The notes under the pieces are model-generated. The model had not been told where the DNA came from, made no database searches, and worked only from the letters and a program-made list of their open reading frames with translations. A DNA stretch of 64,000 nucleotides, from NCBI RefSeq assembly GCF_038002825.1, contig NZ_JBBODF010000001.1:6386001-6450000 (forward strand), given 5' to 3'. This document shows positions 24,645-33,630 of this stretch, piece after piece. The DNA is from Paenibacillus sp. FSL H8-0048. Its GTDB lineage: Bacteria; Bacillota; Bacilli; Paenibacillales; Paenibacillaceae. Position 1 is the stretch's first letter, and each line of letters starts with the position of its first letter. The position numbers were made by a program, and so were the translations under genes.

Positions 24645-26456
24645 ATGACTGACGTTCAGAAACGACAACAACAAATTCGCAATTTCTCGATTATTGCACA
24701 TATAGACCATGGCAAATCGACATTGGCTGACCGTATTCTGGAGTATACGGGTGCGCTCACTTCGCGTGAAATGCAGGAGCAGGTTCTGGACCAGATGGAC
24801 CTGGAGCGCGAGCGCGGCATCACCATCAAGCTGCAGGCCGTACGTCTGACGTACCGTGCCGATGACGGACAGGATTATTATCTGAATCTGATTGACACAC
24901 CGGGGCATGTCGATTTCACCTATGAGGTATCCCGCAGTCTGGCGGCCTGTGAAGGCGCACTGCTGGTCGTGGATGCGGCGCAGGGGATTGAGGCCCAGAC
25001 GCTGGCTAACGTATATCTGGCGCTTGACAACAATCTGGAGATTCTTCCGGTACTCAACAAAATCGATCTTCCGAATGCTGACGCCGAACGCGTGAAGCAG
25101 GAGATTGAAGATGTCATCGGGCTGGATGCCAGTGAAGCCGTGCTGGCTTCCGCCAAGGCGGGCATCGGCATCAAGGAGATTCTGGAGCAGGTCGTGAAGC
25201 AGGTTCCGGCGCCGTCAGGCAGCTCGGAAGAACCGCTCAAGGCGCTGATCTTCGACTCCCATTATGACCCGTACAAGGGCGTTATCGTCTATGTCCGTGT
25301 CATTGACGGCAGTATCCGTGCCGGTTCCAAGATTAAAATGATGGCCACCGACAAAACCTTTGAGGTGATCGAGGTCGGAGCCTTCATGCCGCGCATGACC
25401 ATTGTGCCGGAGCTGAACATCGGCGATGTCGGCTTCATTGTGGCCGGGATCAAGCATGTAGGCGACACCCGTGTCGGGGATACGGTGACGGATGCGAAGA
25501 ATCCGACCCCGCAGCCGCTGCCGGGCTACCGCCGGATTAATCCGATGGTCTATTGCGGTCTCTATCCGATTGAGACCTCCGATTACAATGATCTCCGTGA
25601 AGCGCTGGAGAAGCTGCAGCTCAATGACGCTTCCCTGAGCTTCGAGCCGGAGAGCTCCAGCGCCCTGGGCTTCGGCTTCCGCTGCGGCTTCCTGGGACTG
25701 CTGCATATGGAGATTATTCAGGAGCGGATCGAACGCGAGTTCAACTTGCCGCTGATTACTACCGCGCCAAGCGTTATTTACCGCATTAAGCTGACGAACG
25801 GGGAGACCATTCAGATCGACAATCCGTCGCATTATCCGGAGATCGGAACGATTGACTTCATTGAAGAGCCGTATGTCAAAGCAGCCATTATCGTGCCTAA
25901 CGACTTCGTGGGTACCGTTATGGAGCTGTGCCAGAACAAACGCGGTGAATTCGTCAACATGGAGTATCTGGACAGCAACCGTGTAACTATTACGTACGAG
26001 ATTCCGTTGTCAGAGATTGTCTACGACTTCTTCGACCAGCTGAAATCCGGCACGAAGGGTTATGCATCCTATGATTACGAGATCTCCGGTTACCGCCAGT
26101 CCAATCTCGTGAAGATGGATATCCTGCTCAACAATGAGCAAGTCGATGCGCTGTCCTTCATCGTTCACCGGGACCGCGCCTACAACCGCGGCCGGGTCAT
26201 CTGTGAGAAGCTGCGCGGCATTATCCCGCGCCAGATGTTCGAGGTGCCGATTCAGGCATCCGTCGGCACGAAGGTGGTTGCGCGTGAGACCGTTAAGGCC
26301 ATGCGCAAGAACGTATTAGCCAAATGCTACGGCGGCGATATCTCGCGTAAGCGGAAGCTGCTGGAGAAGCAGAAGGAAGGGAAGAAGCGCATGAAGCAGG
26401 TCGGCAGCGTTGAGGTGCCGCAGGAAGCGTTCATGGCCGTGCTTCAGATTGAGTAG
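24645..26456 (+). CDS. lepA: Elongation factor 4 (LepA)
   Basis: Ribosome-associated translational GTPase. The 603-residue protein has G1 AHIDHGKSTLADRIL, G2 RGITIKLQAV, G3 DTPGHVDF, G4 NKIDLP, and the LepA-specific C-terminal domain ending GGDISRKRKLLEKQKEGKKRMKQVGSVEVPQEAF. The ATG follows GGGGGTAAGGA. It is first in the lepA-hemW stretch, although a hairpin separates the two. Confidence 0.98.
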   Translation: MTDVQKRQQQIRNFSIIAHIDHGKSTLADRILEYTGALTSREMQEQVLDQMDLERERGITIKLQAVRLTYRADDGQDYYLNLIDTPGHVDFTYEVSRSLAACEGALLVVDAAQGIEAQTLANVYLALDNNLEILPVLNKIDLPNADAERVKQEIEDVIGLDASEAVLASAKAGIGIKEILEQVVKQVPAPSGSSEEPLKALIFDSHYDPYKGVIVYVRVIDGSIRAGSKIKMMATDKTFEVIEVGAFMPRMTIVPELNIGDVGFIVAGIKHVGDTRVGDTVTDAKNPTPQPLPGYRRINPMVYCGLYPIETSDYNDLREALEKLQLNDASLSFEPESSSALGFGFRCGFLGLLHMEIIQERIEREFNLPLITTAPSVIYRIKLTNGETIQIDNPSHYPEIGTIDFIEEPYVKAAIIVPNDFVGTVMELCQNKRGEFVNMEYLDSNRVTITYEIPLSEIVYDFFDQLKSGTKGYASYDYEISGYRQSNLVKMDILLNNEQVDALSFIVHRDRAYNRGRVICEKLRGIIPRQMFEVPIQASVGTKVVARETVKAMRKNVLAKCYGGDISRKRKLLEKQKEGKKRMKQVGSVEVPQEAFMAVLQIE

Positions 26457-26494
26457 CAGCATATAAGCTCCCCCGGAGCTTCCGGTTTATCACA

Positions 26495-26540
26495 GAAACG
26501 GGTGCCGTCCTTCGCAGGGCGGTGCAGCCGTTTCTTCTTG
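26495..26540 (+). terminator. Hairpin after lepA
   Basis: GAAACGG (26495-26501) pairs with CCGTTTC (26528-26534), with an inner TGC..GTCC / GG.CGGTGCA stem. The T tract is interrupted (TTCTTCTTGCTTTT), so termination may be partial. Confidence 0.6.
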
Positions 26541-26599
26541 CTTTTCAGCAGCAGGTACTGTGACAGGCCTGTATATTAATAGAACAAAGGAGACAGCTA

Positions 26600-27784
26600 A
26601 TGAATACATCTACGAGCACTGCACACCATGGCCGTCCCCCTGAGGCCGTATATATTCATATCCCGTTCTGCACCAATAAATGCTTCTATTGTGATTTCAA
26701 TTCTTACGTGCTGAAGGACCAGCCGGTGATGGACTATCTTCACGCGCTTGACCGCGAGATGGAGCTGACGGTGCAGCACACGCCTCCGGGTGTGATCAAG
26801 ACGATTTTTGTCGGCGGAGGTACGCCTACTGTACTGGGGCCTGATGAGATGGCTTATTTCCTGGAATCGGTCCGCAGGCATTTCCCGCAGTGGGATGAGC
26901 ACATTGAATTCTCGATGGAGGCTAACCCCGGCACTACCGATATCGGCAAGCTTAGAGTAATGAAGGAAGGCGGCGTCAACCGGGTCAGCTTCGGGGTGCA
27001 GGCGTTCCAGAATGAGCTGCTTAGCGGAATCGGCCGCATCCATGATGTGAATGATGTATACCGCAGTCTGGAGAATGCCCGTGCGGTCGGCCTGAATAAC
27101 CTGTCGCTGGATCTGATGTTCGGCCTGCCGAATCAGACGGTGGATATGCTCAAAGAGAGTATCGACAAGGCGTTAGCGCTGGACCTTCCTCATTATTCTA
27201 TCTACAGCCTGAAGGTGGAGGAGAACACGCTGTTCCACACGCTGTTTAACAAAAATAAGCTTCCGCTGCCGAATGAAGAGGATGAGCTGGCGATGTATCT
27301 GCTGCTGATGTCTACGATGGAGGCCGCAGGGTATACGCAGTATGAGATCAGTAATTTTGCCAAGCCGGGGCTGGAGAGCCGCCACAATATCACGTACTGG
27401 CGCAACGAGGATTATTACGGTCTGGGCGCAGGGGCGCACGGATATGTGGGCCGTCAGCGGCACATGAATATCAAGGGAGTGAACCCGTATAACGAGGCTT
27501 CGCGCAGCGGGCTGCCGCGTCTGGACACCTACCGGATCTCCGAGCAGGAGGCGATGGAGGATTTCATGATGGTCGGCCTGCGGATGCGCGAAGGGATATC
27601 GGATCAGGCGTTCCGCTCGCAATTTGGACAACCGCTGGAGGCTGTTTTTGCAACGCCGCTGCATAAAATGCTGAAGGCGGGACTGCTGGAGCAGTCCGGT
27701 GGCAATTATCGCCTGAGCAAGCAGGGAATCCTGTTTGGCAACGATGTTTTCGGGGAATTTGTCGGTGCTTTGACAGAGGTTTAA
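26600..27784 (+). CDS. hemW: Heme chaperone HemW (radical SAM, HemN-like)
   Basis: Radical SAM protein long annotated as oxygen-independent coproporphyrinogen oxidase but belonging to the HemW heme-chaperone group. The 394-residue protein has YIHIPFCTNKCFYCDFNSY, with Cys24, Cys28 and Cys31 for the 4Fe-4S cluster, then FVGGGTPTVLG, SMEANPGT, VNRVSFGVQAF and LSLDLMFGLPNQT. The extra fourth cysteine of true HemN (CxxxCxxCxC) is absent, which supports HemW. The ATG follows AAAGGAGACAG. It stands between lepA and the hrcA operon, as in B. subtilis. Confidence 0.93.
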   Translation: MNTSTSTAHHGRPPEAVYIHIPFCTNKCFYCDFNSYVLKDQPVMDYLHALDREMELTVQHTPPGVIKTIFVGGGTPTVLGPDEMAYFLESVRRHFPQWDEHIEFSMEANPGTTDIGKLRVMKEGGVNRVSFGVQAFQNELLSGIGRIHDVNDVYRSLENARAVGLNNLSLDLMFGLPNQTVDMLKESIDKALALDLPHYSIYSLKVEENTLFHTLFNKNKLPLPNEEDELAMYLLLMSTMEAAGYTQYEISNFAKPGLESRHNITYWRNEDYYGLGAGAHGYVGRQRHMNIKGVNPYNEASRSGLPRLDTYRISEQEAMEDFMMVGLRMREGISDQAFRSQFGQPLEAVFATPLHKMLKAGLLEQSGGNYRLSKQGILFGNDVFGEFVGALTEV

Positions 27785-27797
27785 TTTTGAAATATCT

Positions 27798-27835
27798 CTT
27801 GAATTGTAATTCACTGTGTTGTATATTTATTCATA
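27798..27835 (+). promoter_or_regulatory. Promoter covered by two ARG-box-like sites
   Basis: TTGAAT (27799-27804), 17-bp spacer and TATATT (27822-27827) form a sigma-A promoter 31 bp before the acetyltransferase gene. The -35 lies in a perfect TGAAT-N4-ATTCA palindrome (27800-27813). The -10 lies in a second copy with one mismatch, TGTAT-N4-ATTCA (27820-27833). The two are 20 bp apart, close to the tandem ARG-box spacing bound by ArgR/AhrC hexamers. This predicts arginine-dependent repression. Confidence 0.75.
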
Positions 27836-27858
27836 TTAACAACAAGGGGTGAGTCAAG

Positions 27859-28368
27859 GTGCTTGTCAAAACGGATCATTTCCAAAAGGCTTCTCCAGAG
27901 GGAGAGCAGCAAGTGATATGCAGAAATGCTACGGTGGAGGATGTAGAGCCGCTGTATCTGATGATAGAGGAGTATGCCAGGCAGGGGATTATGCTGCCCC
28001 GTTCAAGGCAAGCACTGACCCGCCAGATTGACCAGTTCGTAATTGCTGAGATTGACGGCAAATTTGTCGGCTGCGGTTCCTTGTTCCGGCTCGGAAGTGA
28101 CCTTGTTGAGGTCCGTTCCATCGGACTGCGTGATGAAGGCAAGGGCAAGGGCGTGGGCACGATGATTCTGGAGAAGCTGGTGGAAGAAGCGAGACGCCAG
28201 CGAATCCCGAAGATTATGGCGCTGACTTATGCCGTGGACTTCTTCCTTAAGAACGGCTTCGATGTGGTGCAGAAGGAGATTTTCCCTGAGAAGGTCTGGA
28301 CCGATTGTGTGAACTGCAAGAAGCAGCATGCCTGCGATGAGATCGCCGTGCTGAAGAGACTGGACTAA
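27859..28368 (+). CDS. GNAT acetyltransferase, probable short N-acetylglutamate synthase
   Basis: A 169-residue single-domain GNAT protein. The acetyl-CoA motif is RDEGKGKGVGTMILEKLVEEAR. Upstream are VICRNATVEDVEPLYLMIEEYARQGIML and FVGCGSLFR, and the end EKVWTDCVNCKKQHACDEIAVLKRL has the cysteine-rich C-terminus seen in short ArgA-type enzymes (as in Mycobacterium). N-acetylglutamate synthase makes the first intermediate of arginine synthesis from glutamate and acetyl-CoA. Two ARG-box-like sites over its promoter support that role strongly. The GTG at 27859 lies after AAGGGGTGA. It is inserted between hemW and hrcA, where B. subtilis has no such gene. The specific reaction is inferred, the family is clear. 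Confidence 0.8.
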   Translation: MLVKTDHFQKASPEGEQQVICRNATVEDVEPLYLMIEEYARQGIMLPRSRQALTRQIDQFVIAEIDGKFVGCGSLFRLGSDLVEVRSIGLRDEGKGKGVGTMILEKLVEEARRQRIPKIMALTYAVDFFLKNGFDVVQKEIFPEKVWTDCVNCKKQHACDEIAVLKRLD

Positions 28369-28407
28369 TCCGGCGGGACAATAGCTCCCGGTAAACTATA
28401 TAATAAG

Positions 28408-28457
28408 AAACCACTGTTCTCCGGGGAAGCTGATGCTTCAGGAGGAGAGTGGTTTTT
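28408..28457 (+). terminator. Terminator of the acetyltransferase gene
   Basis: AAACCACT pairs with AGTGGTTT, with CTCC/GGAG and AAGC/GCTT continuing the stem, then a six-T run. Confidence 0.88.
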
Positions 28458-28555
28458 TGCAGATACAAGCACAACGTACAACAATGATGCCTGACGGATG
28501 TATGGATGTTATATTGCTTTAACTAAAATAGGCACAATCAAGTTGCTGAACTCAC

Positions 28556-28623
28556 TTGACAATGCTGAGGTCAGTTTGGTATTTTTGTATTAGTGGTTAG
28601 CACTCATCTCGTTAGAGTGCTAA
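28556..28623 (+). promoter_or_regulatory. Heat-shock promoter and CIRCE operator of the hrcA operon
   Basis: TTGACA (28556-28561) is a perfect -35, with TATTTT/GTATTT near 28579-28585 as a weaker -10. Downstream, TTAGCACTC (28597-28605), a 9-bp spacer and GAGTGCTAA (28615-28623) form a perfect CIRCE element. HrcA binds it to repress the operon until heat shock titrates GroEL. Confidence 0.96.
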
Positions 28624-28658
28624 CGAATCGGAGCCACAGCCGGATAGGAGGGAATAAC

Positions 28659-29690
28659 ATGTTAACTGAACGCCAGAGAATGATACTGAATGCCATTGTC
28701 GATGACTACATTTCTTCAGCTGAGCCGGTGGGCTCGCGCAGTATCTCGAAACGCGGGGATGTGGGCTACAGTCCAGCCACGATCCGCAACGAAATGGCCG
28801 ATCTGGAGGATCTGGGTTATCTGGAGCAACCTCATACGTCGGCAGGGAGAATTCCGTCCCATAAGGGCTACCGCTATTATGTGGATCATCTGGTACCGTG
28901 GAATTCCGCCGAAACGGCCGAACTGGGCACGATCCGCGCTTTTTTCGCCGAGAAGCTGAATGCTACAGAGCAGGTTATCCAACATGCGGCAATGATCCTG
29001 TCCAATATGACGAATTATACTTCCATCCTGCTGGGACCGGAGGTTTTTCATACTTCATTGCGCCATTTCCAGCTGCTTCCGCTCGATGACAAGACCGCTG
29101 TGGCGATTATCGTCACCAGCACCGGGCAGGTAGAGAACCGAACCGTGAGTCTTCCTCCGGAGATTTCTGTGTCCGAGATGGAGAAGGTCGTGAATCTGCT
29201 GAACAGCAAGCTGGTCAATGTACCGCTCTACAAGCTGAAGAGTCAGCTCTATTCTGAGCTGGGCGAAGAAATGCAGCGCCACATCTCCCATTATGAAGAA
29301 TTAATGCAGGTGCTGGATAAGGCGCTTGAGAGCGACCAGGATCAGCGGATTTACTTAAGCGGAGCCACGAATATGCTGACCCAGCCGGAGTTCAAGGATG
29401 TCGACAAGGTCAAGACGATTCTCGATCTGCTGGAGGAGACGCCTACGCTGCTCAAGATGCTCACCCCGGCCAGCAGCGAAGCAGGAATGCAGGTGCGTAT
29501 CGGTACAGAGAATAAGCATGAGGCTTTTGCCAACTGCAGTCTGATTACCGCCACTTATTCGCTGGACGGCAAGCCGCTGGGGAGCATCGGTATCCTGGGT
29601 CCGACCCGTATGGAGTACGCACGTGTAATGGGTATTCTGGGGATTTTGTCCCGGGATTTGACAGCGATGCTGGCACACTGGTATAAGTGA
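28659..29690 (+). CDS. hrcA: Heat-inducible transcription repressor HrcA
   Basis: Represses class I heat-shock genes by binding CIRCE. The 343-residue protein starts MLTERQRMILNAIVDDYISSAEPVGSRSI, with a winged helix (YSPATIRNEMADLEDLGYLEQPHTSAGRIPSHKGYRYYVD). C-terminal motifs include IYLSGATNML and GSIGILGPTRMEYARVMGIL. The frame opens at 28593 inside the CIRCE element, but the ATG at 28659 follows GGAGGG and gives the family N-terminus. First gene of hrcA-grpE-dnaK-dnaJ. Confidence 0.97.
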   Translation: MLTERQRMILNAIVDDYISSAEPVGSRSISKRGDVGYSPATIRNEMADLEDLGYLEQPHTSAGRIPSHKGYRYYVDHLVPWNSAETAELGTIRAFFAEKLNATEQVIQHAAMILSNMTNYTSILLGPEVFHTSLRHFQLLPLDDKTAVAIIVTSTGQVENRTVSLPPEISVSEMEKVVNLLNSKLVNVPLYKLKSQLYSELGEEMQRHISHYEELMQVLDKALESDQDQRIYLSGATNMLTQPEFKDVDKVKTILDLLEETPTLLKMLTPASSEAGMQVRIGTENKHEAFANCSLITATYSLDGKPLGSIGILGPTRMEYARVMGILGILSRDLTAMLAHWYK

Positions 29691-29738
29691 ACAGAGTGTA
29701 CTAGTCCATGTGAATGATATTAAGGAGGTGAAGACAAC

Positions 29739-30326
29739 TTGAAAGAGGAAGAGGTTCAGGAAATGAATGAGAAGAATGATCCCTCGGTGAATGAGAATCA
29801 CGCGGCTGAAGAGGCTGACACCACAGCAGGTAGCGGTACATTCACGGCTGAAGAGGCCGGCGAGGCGGCTTCAGGCAATGAGGAATACAGAAAGCTCCAG
29901 GAGCTGGCAGATGAGCATCAGGCGCGCACCTTGCGTGTGCAGGCTGATTTCGATAATTTCCGCCGCCGGACCCAGAAAGAAAAGGAAGAGCTGGCGCAGT
30001 ACGCAACGTCCAAGCTTGTAACCGAGCTGCTTCCGGTAATGGATAACTTTGAACGCGCACTGGCGACACCTGCAGCAGGTGCAGACGCTGAAGCGTTCAT
30101 CAAAGGCGTGAATATGATTTTCCGTCAGCTGGAGGGAGTCCTCAAGACTGAAGGACTTACAGCTATGGAAGTGGTAGGACAGCCTTTTAACCCTGAATAT
30201 CATCAGGCGATCATGCAGGTGGAGAGCGAGGAGCACGAGGAAGGCATCGTGACGGAGGAGGTCCAGAAGGGCTATCTCCTGAAGGATAAGGTTCTTCGTC
30301 CGGCCATGGTCAAAGTCAGCATGTAG
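29739..30326 (+). CDS. grpE: Nucleotide exchange factor GrpE
   Basis: Releases ADP from DnaK. The 195-residue protein has an acidic disordered N-terminus (about 1-55), a long coiled coil (EYRKLQELADEHQARTLRVQADFDNFRRRTQKEKEELAQYATSKLVTELLPVMDNFERAL) and the C-terminal beta-wing with NPEYHQAIMQVESEEHEEGIVTEEVQKGYLLKDKVLRPAMVKVS. The TTG at 29739 follows AAGGAGGTGAAG at good spacing; an ATG nine codons in is less well placed. Confidence 0.96.
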   Translation: MKEEEVQEMNEKNDPSVNENHAAEEADTTAGSGTFTAEEAGEAASGNEEYRKLQELADEHQARTLRVQADFDNFRRRTQKEKEELAQYATSKLVTELLPVMDNFERALATPAAGADAEAFIKGVNMIFRQLEGVLKTEGLTAMEVVGQPFNPEYHQAIMQVESEEHEEGIVTEEVQKGYLLKDKVLRPAMVKVSM

Positions 30327-30357
30327 TTCTGTTCTATATAAGATAAGCGGGTAGAGC

Positions 30358-30387
30358 TTGTGAAATCAATTTCCACAATAATATAAA
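30358..30387 (+). promoter_or_regulatory. Possible internal promoter before dnaK
   Basis: TTGTGA (30358-30363), 18-bp spacer, TATAAA (30382-30387), 47 bp before the dnaK start. It would give extra dnaK/dnaJ transcription outside HrcA control. Weak evidence. Confidence 0.35.
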
Positions 30388-30434
30388 TGGATGAAGCCCC
30401 GGGCTTCACATTATTTCTGAGGAGGCACATTACA

Positions 30435-32282
30435 GTGAGTAAAGTTATCGGTATTGACTTAGGAACCACGAACTCTTGCGTTGCCGTTATGGAAGGCGGC
30501 GAAGCCGTCGTTATCCCGAATCCGGAAGGCGCGCGTACAACCCCATCGGTTGTAGGCTTCAAGAAAGACGGCGAGCGCATCGTCGGTGAAACGGCAAAAC
30601 GCCAGGCCATTACGAACCCGGACCGTACGATCGCTTCGATCAAGCGCCACATGGGTACAGGCCACAAAGAAAGCATTGACGGCAAAGACTATTCTGCACA
30701 GGAAATCTCGGCTATGATTCTTCAGAAGCTGAAATCCGATGCCGAAGCTTATCTGGGCCAGCCTGTAACTCAGGCGGTTATTACAGTTCCTGCTTATTTC
30801 AATGACAGCCAGCGTCAGGCCACCAAGGATGCAGGTAAAATCGCCGGCCTTGAAGTGCTGCGTATCGTCAACGAGCCAACAGCAGCAGCTCTTGCTTACG
30901 GTCTGGAGAAATCCGAAGATCACACCATCCTGGTCTATGACCTTGGCGGCGGTACCTTTGACGTATCTATCCTTGAGCTGGGCGACGGCTTCTTTGAAGT
31001 AAAGGCTACCAGCGGTGACAACCGTCTGGGCGGGGATGATTTTGACCAACTGGTTATGGATTATCTCGTAGCTGAATTCAAGAAAGAGCAAGGCATTGAC
31101 CTGAGCAAGGACAAGGCGGCTGTTCAACGTCTGAAGGATGCTGCGGAAAAGGCGAAAAAAGAGCTGTCCGGCGTACTTACAACTACAGTATCGCTTCCGT
31201 TCATCACGGTTGTTGACGGAGTGCCTCAGCACTTGGAGATCAACCTGACCCGTGCCAAGTTCGACGAGCTGACTGCAAGTCTGGTTGAGCGTACACTGGG
31301 CCCTACACGTCAAGCGCTGAAGGATGCTGGAATGACCCCTGCGGATCTGAACAGAATCGTCCTGGTCGGCGGCTCCACCCGTATTCCTGCTGTACAGGAT
31401 GCAATTAAGAAGCTTACCGGCAAAGAGCCTCACAAGGGCGTTAACCCGGATGAAGTAGTAGCCCTGGGTGCTGCTGTTCAAGCGGGCGTACTGACTGGCG
31501 ATGTAAAAGACGTAGTTCTGCTCGACGTAACTCCGCTGTCCCTTGGTATTGAAACTGCAGGCGGCGTGTTCACGAAGATGATTGAGCGTAACACTACGAT
31601 CCCTACAAGCAAATCGCAGGTCTTCTCGACCTTCGCAGACAGCCAGCCTAGCGTGGAAATCCACGTATTGCAGGGTGAACGCGAGATGGCGAACGGCAAC
31701 AAGACGCTGGGACGCTTCATGCTGAACGAGATTCCACCGGCACCGCGCGGCGTACCGCAGATCGAAGTTACCTTCGATATCGATGCCAACGGTATCGTTA
31801 ATGTCTCTGCTACAGATAAAGGCACCAACAAGAGCCAGAAAATCACCATTACTTCTTCCAGCGGCCTGAGCGACGCAGAGGTGGAACAGATGATGAAGGA
31901 TGCCGAGCTGCACGCTGAGGAAGACCGCAAGCGTAAAGAACTGGTCGAAGCCAAGAACGGTGCTGACCAGCTCGTATACTCCACAGATAAAGTAATCAAG
32001 GATCTGGGCGACAAGGTCGATGCTTCCGAGATCGACAAAGCCAATGAAGCCAAGGACAAGGTGAAGGCTGCACTTGAAACCGACAACCTGGAAGAAATCA
32101 CTGCCGCTACAGAGGCGCTGAATGAAATTGTACAACAGTTGTCCGTGAAGCTGTATGAGCAGGCTGCACAGGAACAGCAGGGCGCTGAAGCGGGTCAGGA
32201 TGCTTCTGAAGGCAATGCCAAGAAGGATAATGTGGTAGATGCTGATTACGAAGTGGTTGACGATGAGAAGAATCAAGGGTAA
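30435..32282 (+). CDS. dnaK: Chaperone DnaK (Hsp70)
   Basis: ATP-dependent chaperone of 615 residues. It has VIGIDLGTTNSCVAVMEGG, ILVYDLGGGTFDVSILELGDG, VNEPTAAALAYG, IVLVGGSTRIPAVQ and the linker DVVLLDVTPLSLGIETAGGV, followed by the substrate domain and a Gln/Glu/Asp-rich tail ending DADYEVVDDEKNQG. The GTG at 30435 after GAGGAGGCAC gives the normal start; the open frame to 30387 adds 16 unrelated residues. The long minus-strand frame across the gene is a codon-bias shadow. Confidence 0.98.
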   Translation: MSKVIGIDLGTTNSCVAVMEGGEAVVIPNPEGARTTPSVVGFKKDGERIVGETAKRQAITNPDRTIASIKRHMGTGHKESIDGKDYSAQEISAMILQKLKSDAEAYLGQPVTQAVITVPAYFNDSQRQATKDAGKIAGLEVLRIVNEPTAAALAYGLEKSEDHTILVYDLGGGTFDVSILELGDGFFEVKATSGDNRLGGDDFDQLVMDYLVAEFKKEQGIDLSKDKAAVQRLKDAAEKAKKELSGVLTTTVSLPFITVVDGVPQHLEINLTRAKFDELTASLVERTLGPTRQALKDAGMTPADLNRIVLVGGSTRIPAVQDAIKKLTGKEPHKGVNPDEVVALGAAVQAGVLTGDVKDVVLLDVTPLSLGIETAGGVFTKMIERNTTIPTSKSQVFSTFADSQPSVEIHVLQGEREMANGNKTLGRFMLNEIPPAPRGVPQIEVTFDIDANGIVNVSATDKGTNKSQKITITSSSGLSDAEVEQMMKDAELHAEEDRKRKELVEAKNGADQLVYSTDKVIKDLGDKVDASEIDKANEAKDKVKAALETDNLEEITAATEALNEIVQQLSVKLYEQAAQEQQGAEAGQDASEGNAKKDNVVDADYEVVDDEKNQG

Positions 32283-32314
32283 CCTTAGACGATAAGTTCT
32301 AATGTGGTGAGAGG

Positions 32315-32356
32315 GAAGGTCAAGACCGGGGCATCCCGGGTTTTGGCTTTCCTTTT
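32315..32356 (+). other. Intercistronic hairpin between dnaK and dnaJ
   Basis: GGAAGGTCAAGACCGGG pairs with CCCGGGTTTTGGCTTTCC (G-U pairs and one bulge) and a short T run follows. It may be a partial terminator lowering dnaJ relative to dnaK, or an mRNA-processing element. Confidence 0.6.
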
Positions 32357-32400
32357 ACCATGTATATAGGGGAAATTAACGATGCGCGGAGGTGAAAGCA

Positions 32401-33528
32401 GTGGCAGATAAACGTGATTATTATGAGGTTCTGGGCCTCGGAAGAGATGCTTCAGAAGACGAAGTAAAGAAGGCCTACCGCAAGCTGGCGCGCCAGTACC
32501 ATCCCGATGTGAATAAGGCCAGTGATGCTGAGGCCAAGTTCAAAGAGGTTAAGGAAGCCTATGACGTTCTGAGTGACGGGCAGCAGCGGGCGCGGTATGA
32601 CCAATATGGGCATATTGACCCTAATCAGGGTATGGGCGGCGGCTTTGGCGGCGGTGGCGGAGATTTCGGCGGTCTTGGTGATATCTTCGATATGTTCTTC
32701 GGCGGCGGCGGTGGACGGCGTGATCCGAATGCACCACAGCGCGGCGGAGATTTGCAGTATACAATGACCATTGAGTTCAAGGAAGCGGTGTTCGGCAAAG
32801 AGACCGACATTACCATTCCGCGCACGGAGACCTGCGATACCTGCTTTGGCTCCGGAGCCAAGCCGGGTACGAAGCCTGAGACCTGTTCCGTCTGCCATGG
32901 CAGCGGGCAGCAGGAATTCGTACAGAATACACCGCTTGGACAGATGCGCAACCGCCGTCCCTGCTCCCATTGCAGCGGCACAGGCAAAATCATCAAAGAG
33001 AAATGCACCACCTGCGCTGGCCAGGGCAAGGTCAAGAGACAGCGCAAGATCCATGTGCGTATCCCTGCCGGTGTCGATGACGGCGCGCAGCTGCGCATGA
33101 CCGGTGAGGGCGAAGGCGGCACACGCGGCGGCCCGGCCGGAGACCTGTACATTGTGATTCGCGTGAAGAATCATGATTTCTTCGAGCGCGAGAACAACGA
33201 TATTATGTGTGAGGTTCCCTTGACGTTCGCTCAGGCGGCGCTTGGCGATGAGATTGAGATCCCAACGCTGACCGAGAAGGTGAAGCTCAAGATCCCGGCA
33301 GGCACCCAGACCGGTACCTTCTTCCGTCTCAAAGGCAAAGGGGTTCCGCATCTTCGCGGCAACGGCGTCGGTGACCAGCATGTCCGCGTCATCGTCGTTA
33401 CGCCTAGCAAGCTCAGCGAAGAGCAGAAGGACCTGCTCCGCCAGTTCGCCTCCCACAACGGAGAGAACACGCATGAGCAGGAGCAGTCGTTCTTCGACCG
33501 CGTGAAGAAGGCGTTCCGGGGAGACTGA
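32401..33528 (+). CDS. dnaJ: Chaperone DnaJ (Hsp40)
   Basis: DnaK co-chaperone of 375 residues. The J domain has YYEVLGLGRDASEDEVKKAYRKLARQYHPDVN, with the HPD triad. A Gly/Phe-rich linker follows, then four CxxCxGxG zinc motifs (CDTCFGSG, CSVCHGSG, CSHCSGTG, CTTCAGQG) and the C-terminal substrate domain. The GTG at 32401 after GGAGGTGAAAGCA is chosen over the frame opening at 32392, which lies in the ribosome binding site. It is the last gene of the HrcA operon. In B. subtilis prmA follows directly, but here 10 kb intervene. Confidence 0.97.
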   Translation: MADKRDYYEVLGLGRDASEDEVKKAYRKLARQYHPDVNKASDAEAKFKEVKEAYDVLSDGQQRARYDQYGHIDPNQGMGGGFGGGGGDFGGLGDIFDMFFGGGGGRRDPNAPQRGGDLQYTMTIEFKEAVFGKETDITIPRTETCDTCFGSGAKPGTKPETCSVCHGSGQQEFVQNTPLGQMRNRRPCSHCSGTGKIIKEKCTTCAGQGKVKRQRKIHVRIPAGVDDGAQLRMTGEGEGGTRGGPAGDLYIVIRVKNHDFFERENNDIMCEVPLTFAQAALGDEIEIPTLTEKVKLKIPAGTQTGTFFRLKGKGVPHLRGNGVGDQHVRVIVVTPSKLSEEQKDLLRQFASHNGENTHEQEQSFFDRVKKAFRGD

Positions 33529-33568
33529 ACTTTTAGGTAATGTGAAATACGGTTGGAAGAGCTTGTAC

Positions 33569-33613
33569 AACAGCGCCCCATCTCCATTATTGGAGGCGGA
33601 GCGCTGTTTTTTT
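33569..33613 (+). terminator. Terminator of the hrcA-dnaJ operon
   Basis: AACAGCGC (33569-33576) pairs with GCGCTGTT, CCTCC-type inner stem TCTCCA/TGGAGG, then a T run. Confidence 0.88.
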
Positions 33614-33630
33614 GCATTGCATTTGTGGTC

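Noticed and set aside
30459..32276. 605-residue minus-strand open frame
   Set aside because: Antisense shadow of dnaK caused by its codon bias; dnaK motifs are complete on the plus strand.
32452..33570. 372-residue minus-strand open frame
   Set aside because: Antisense shadow of dnaJ, no start signals.
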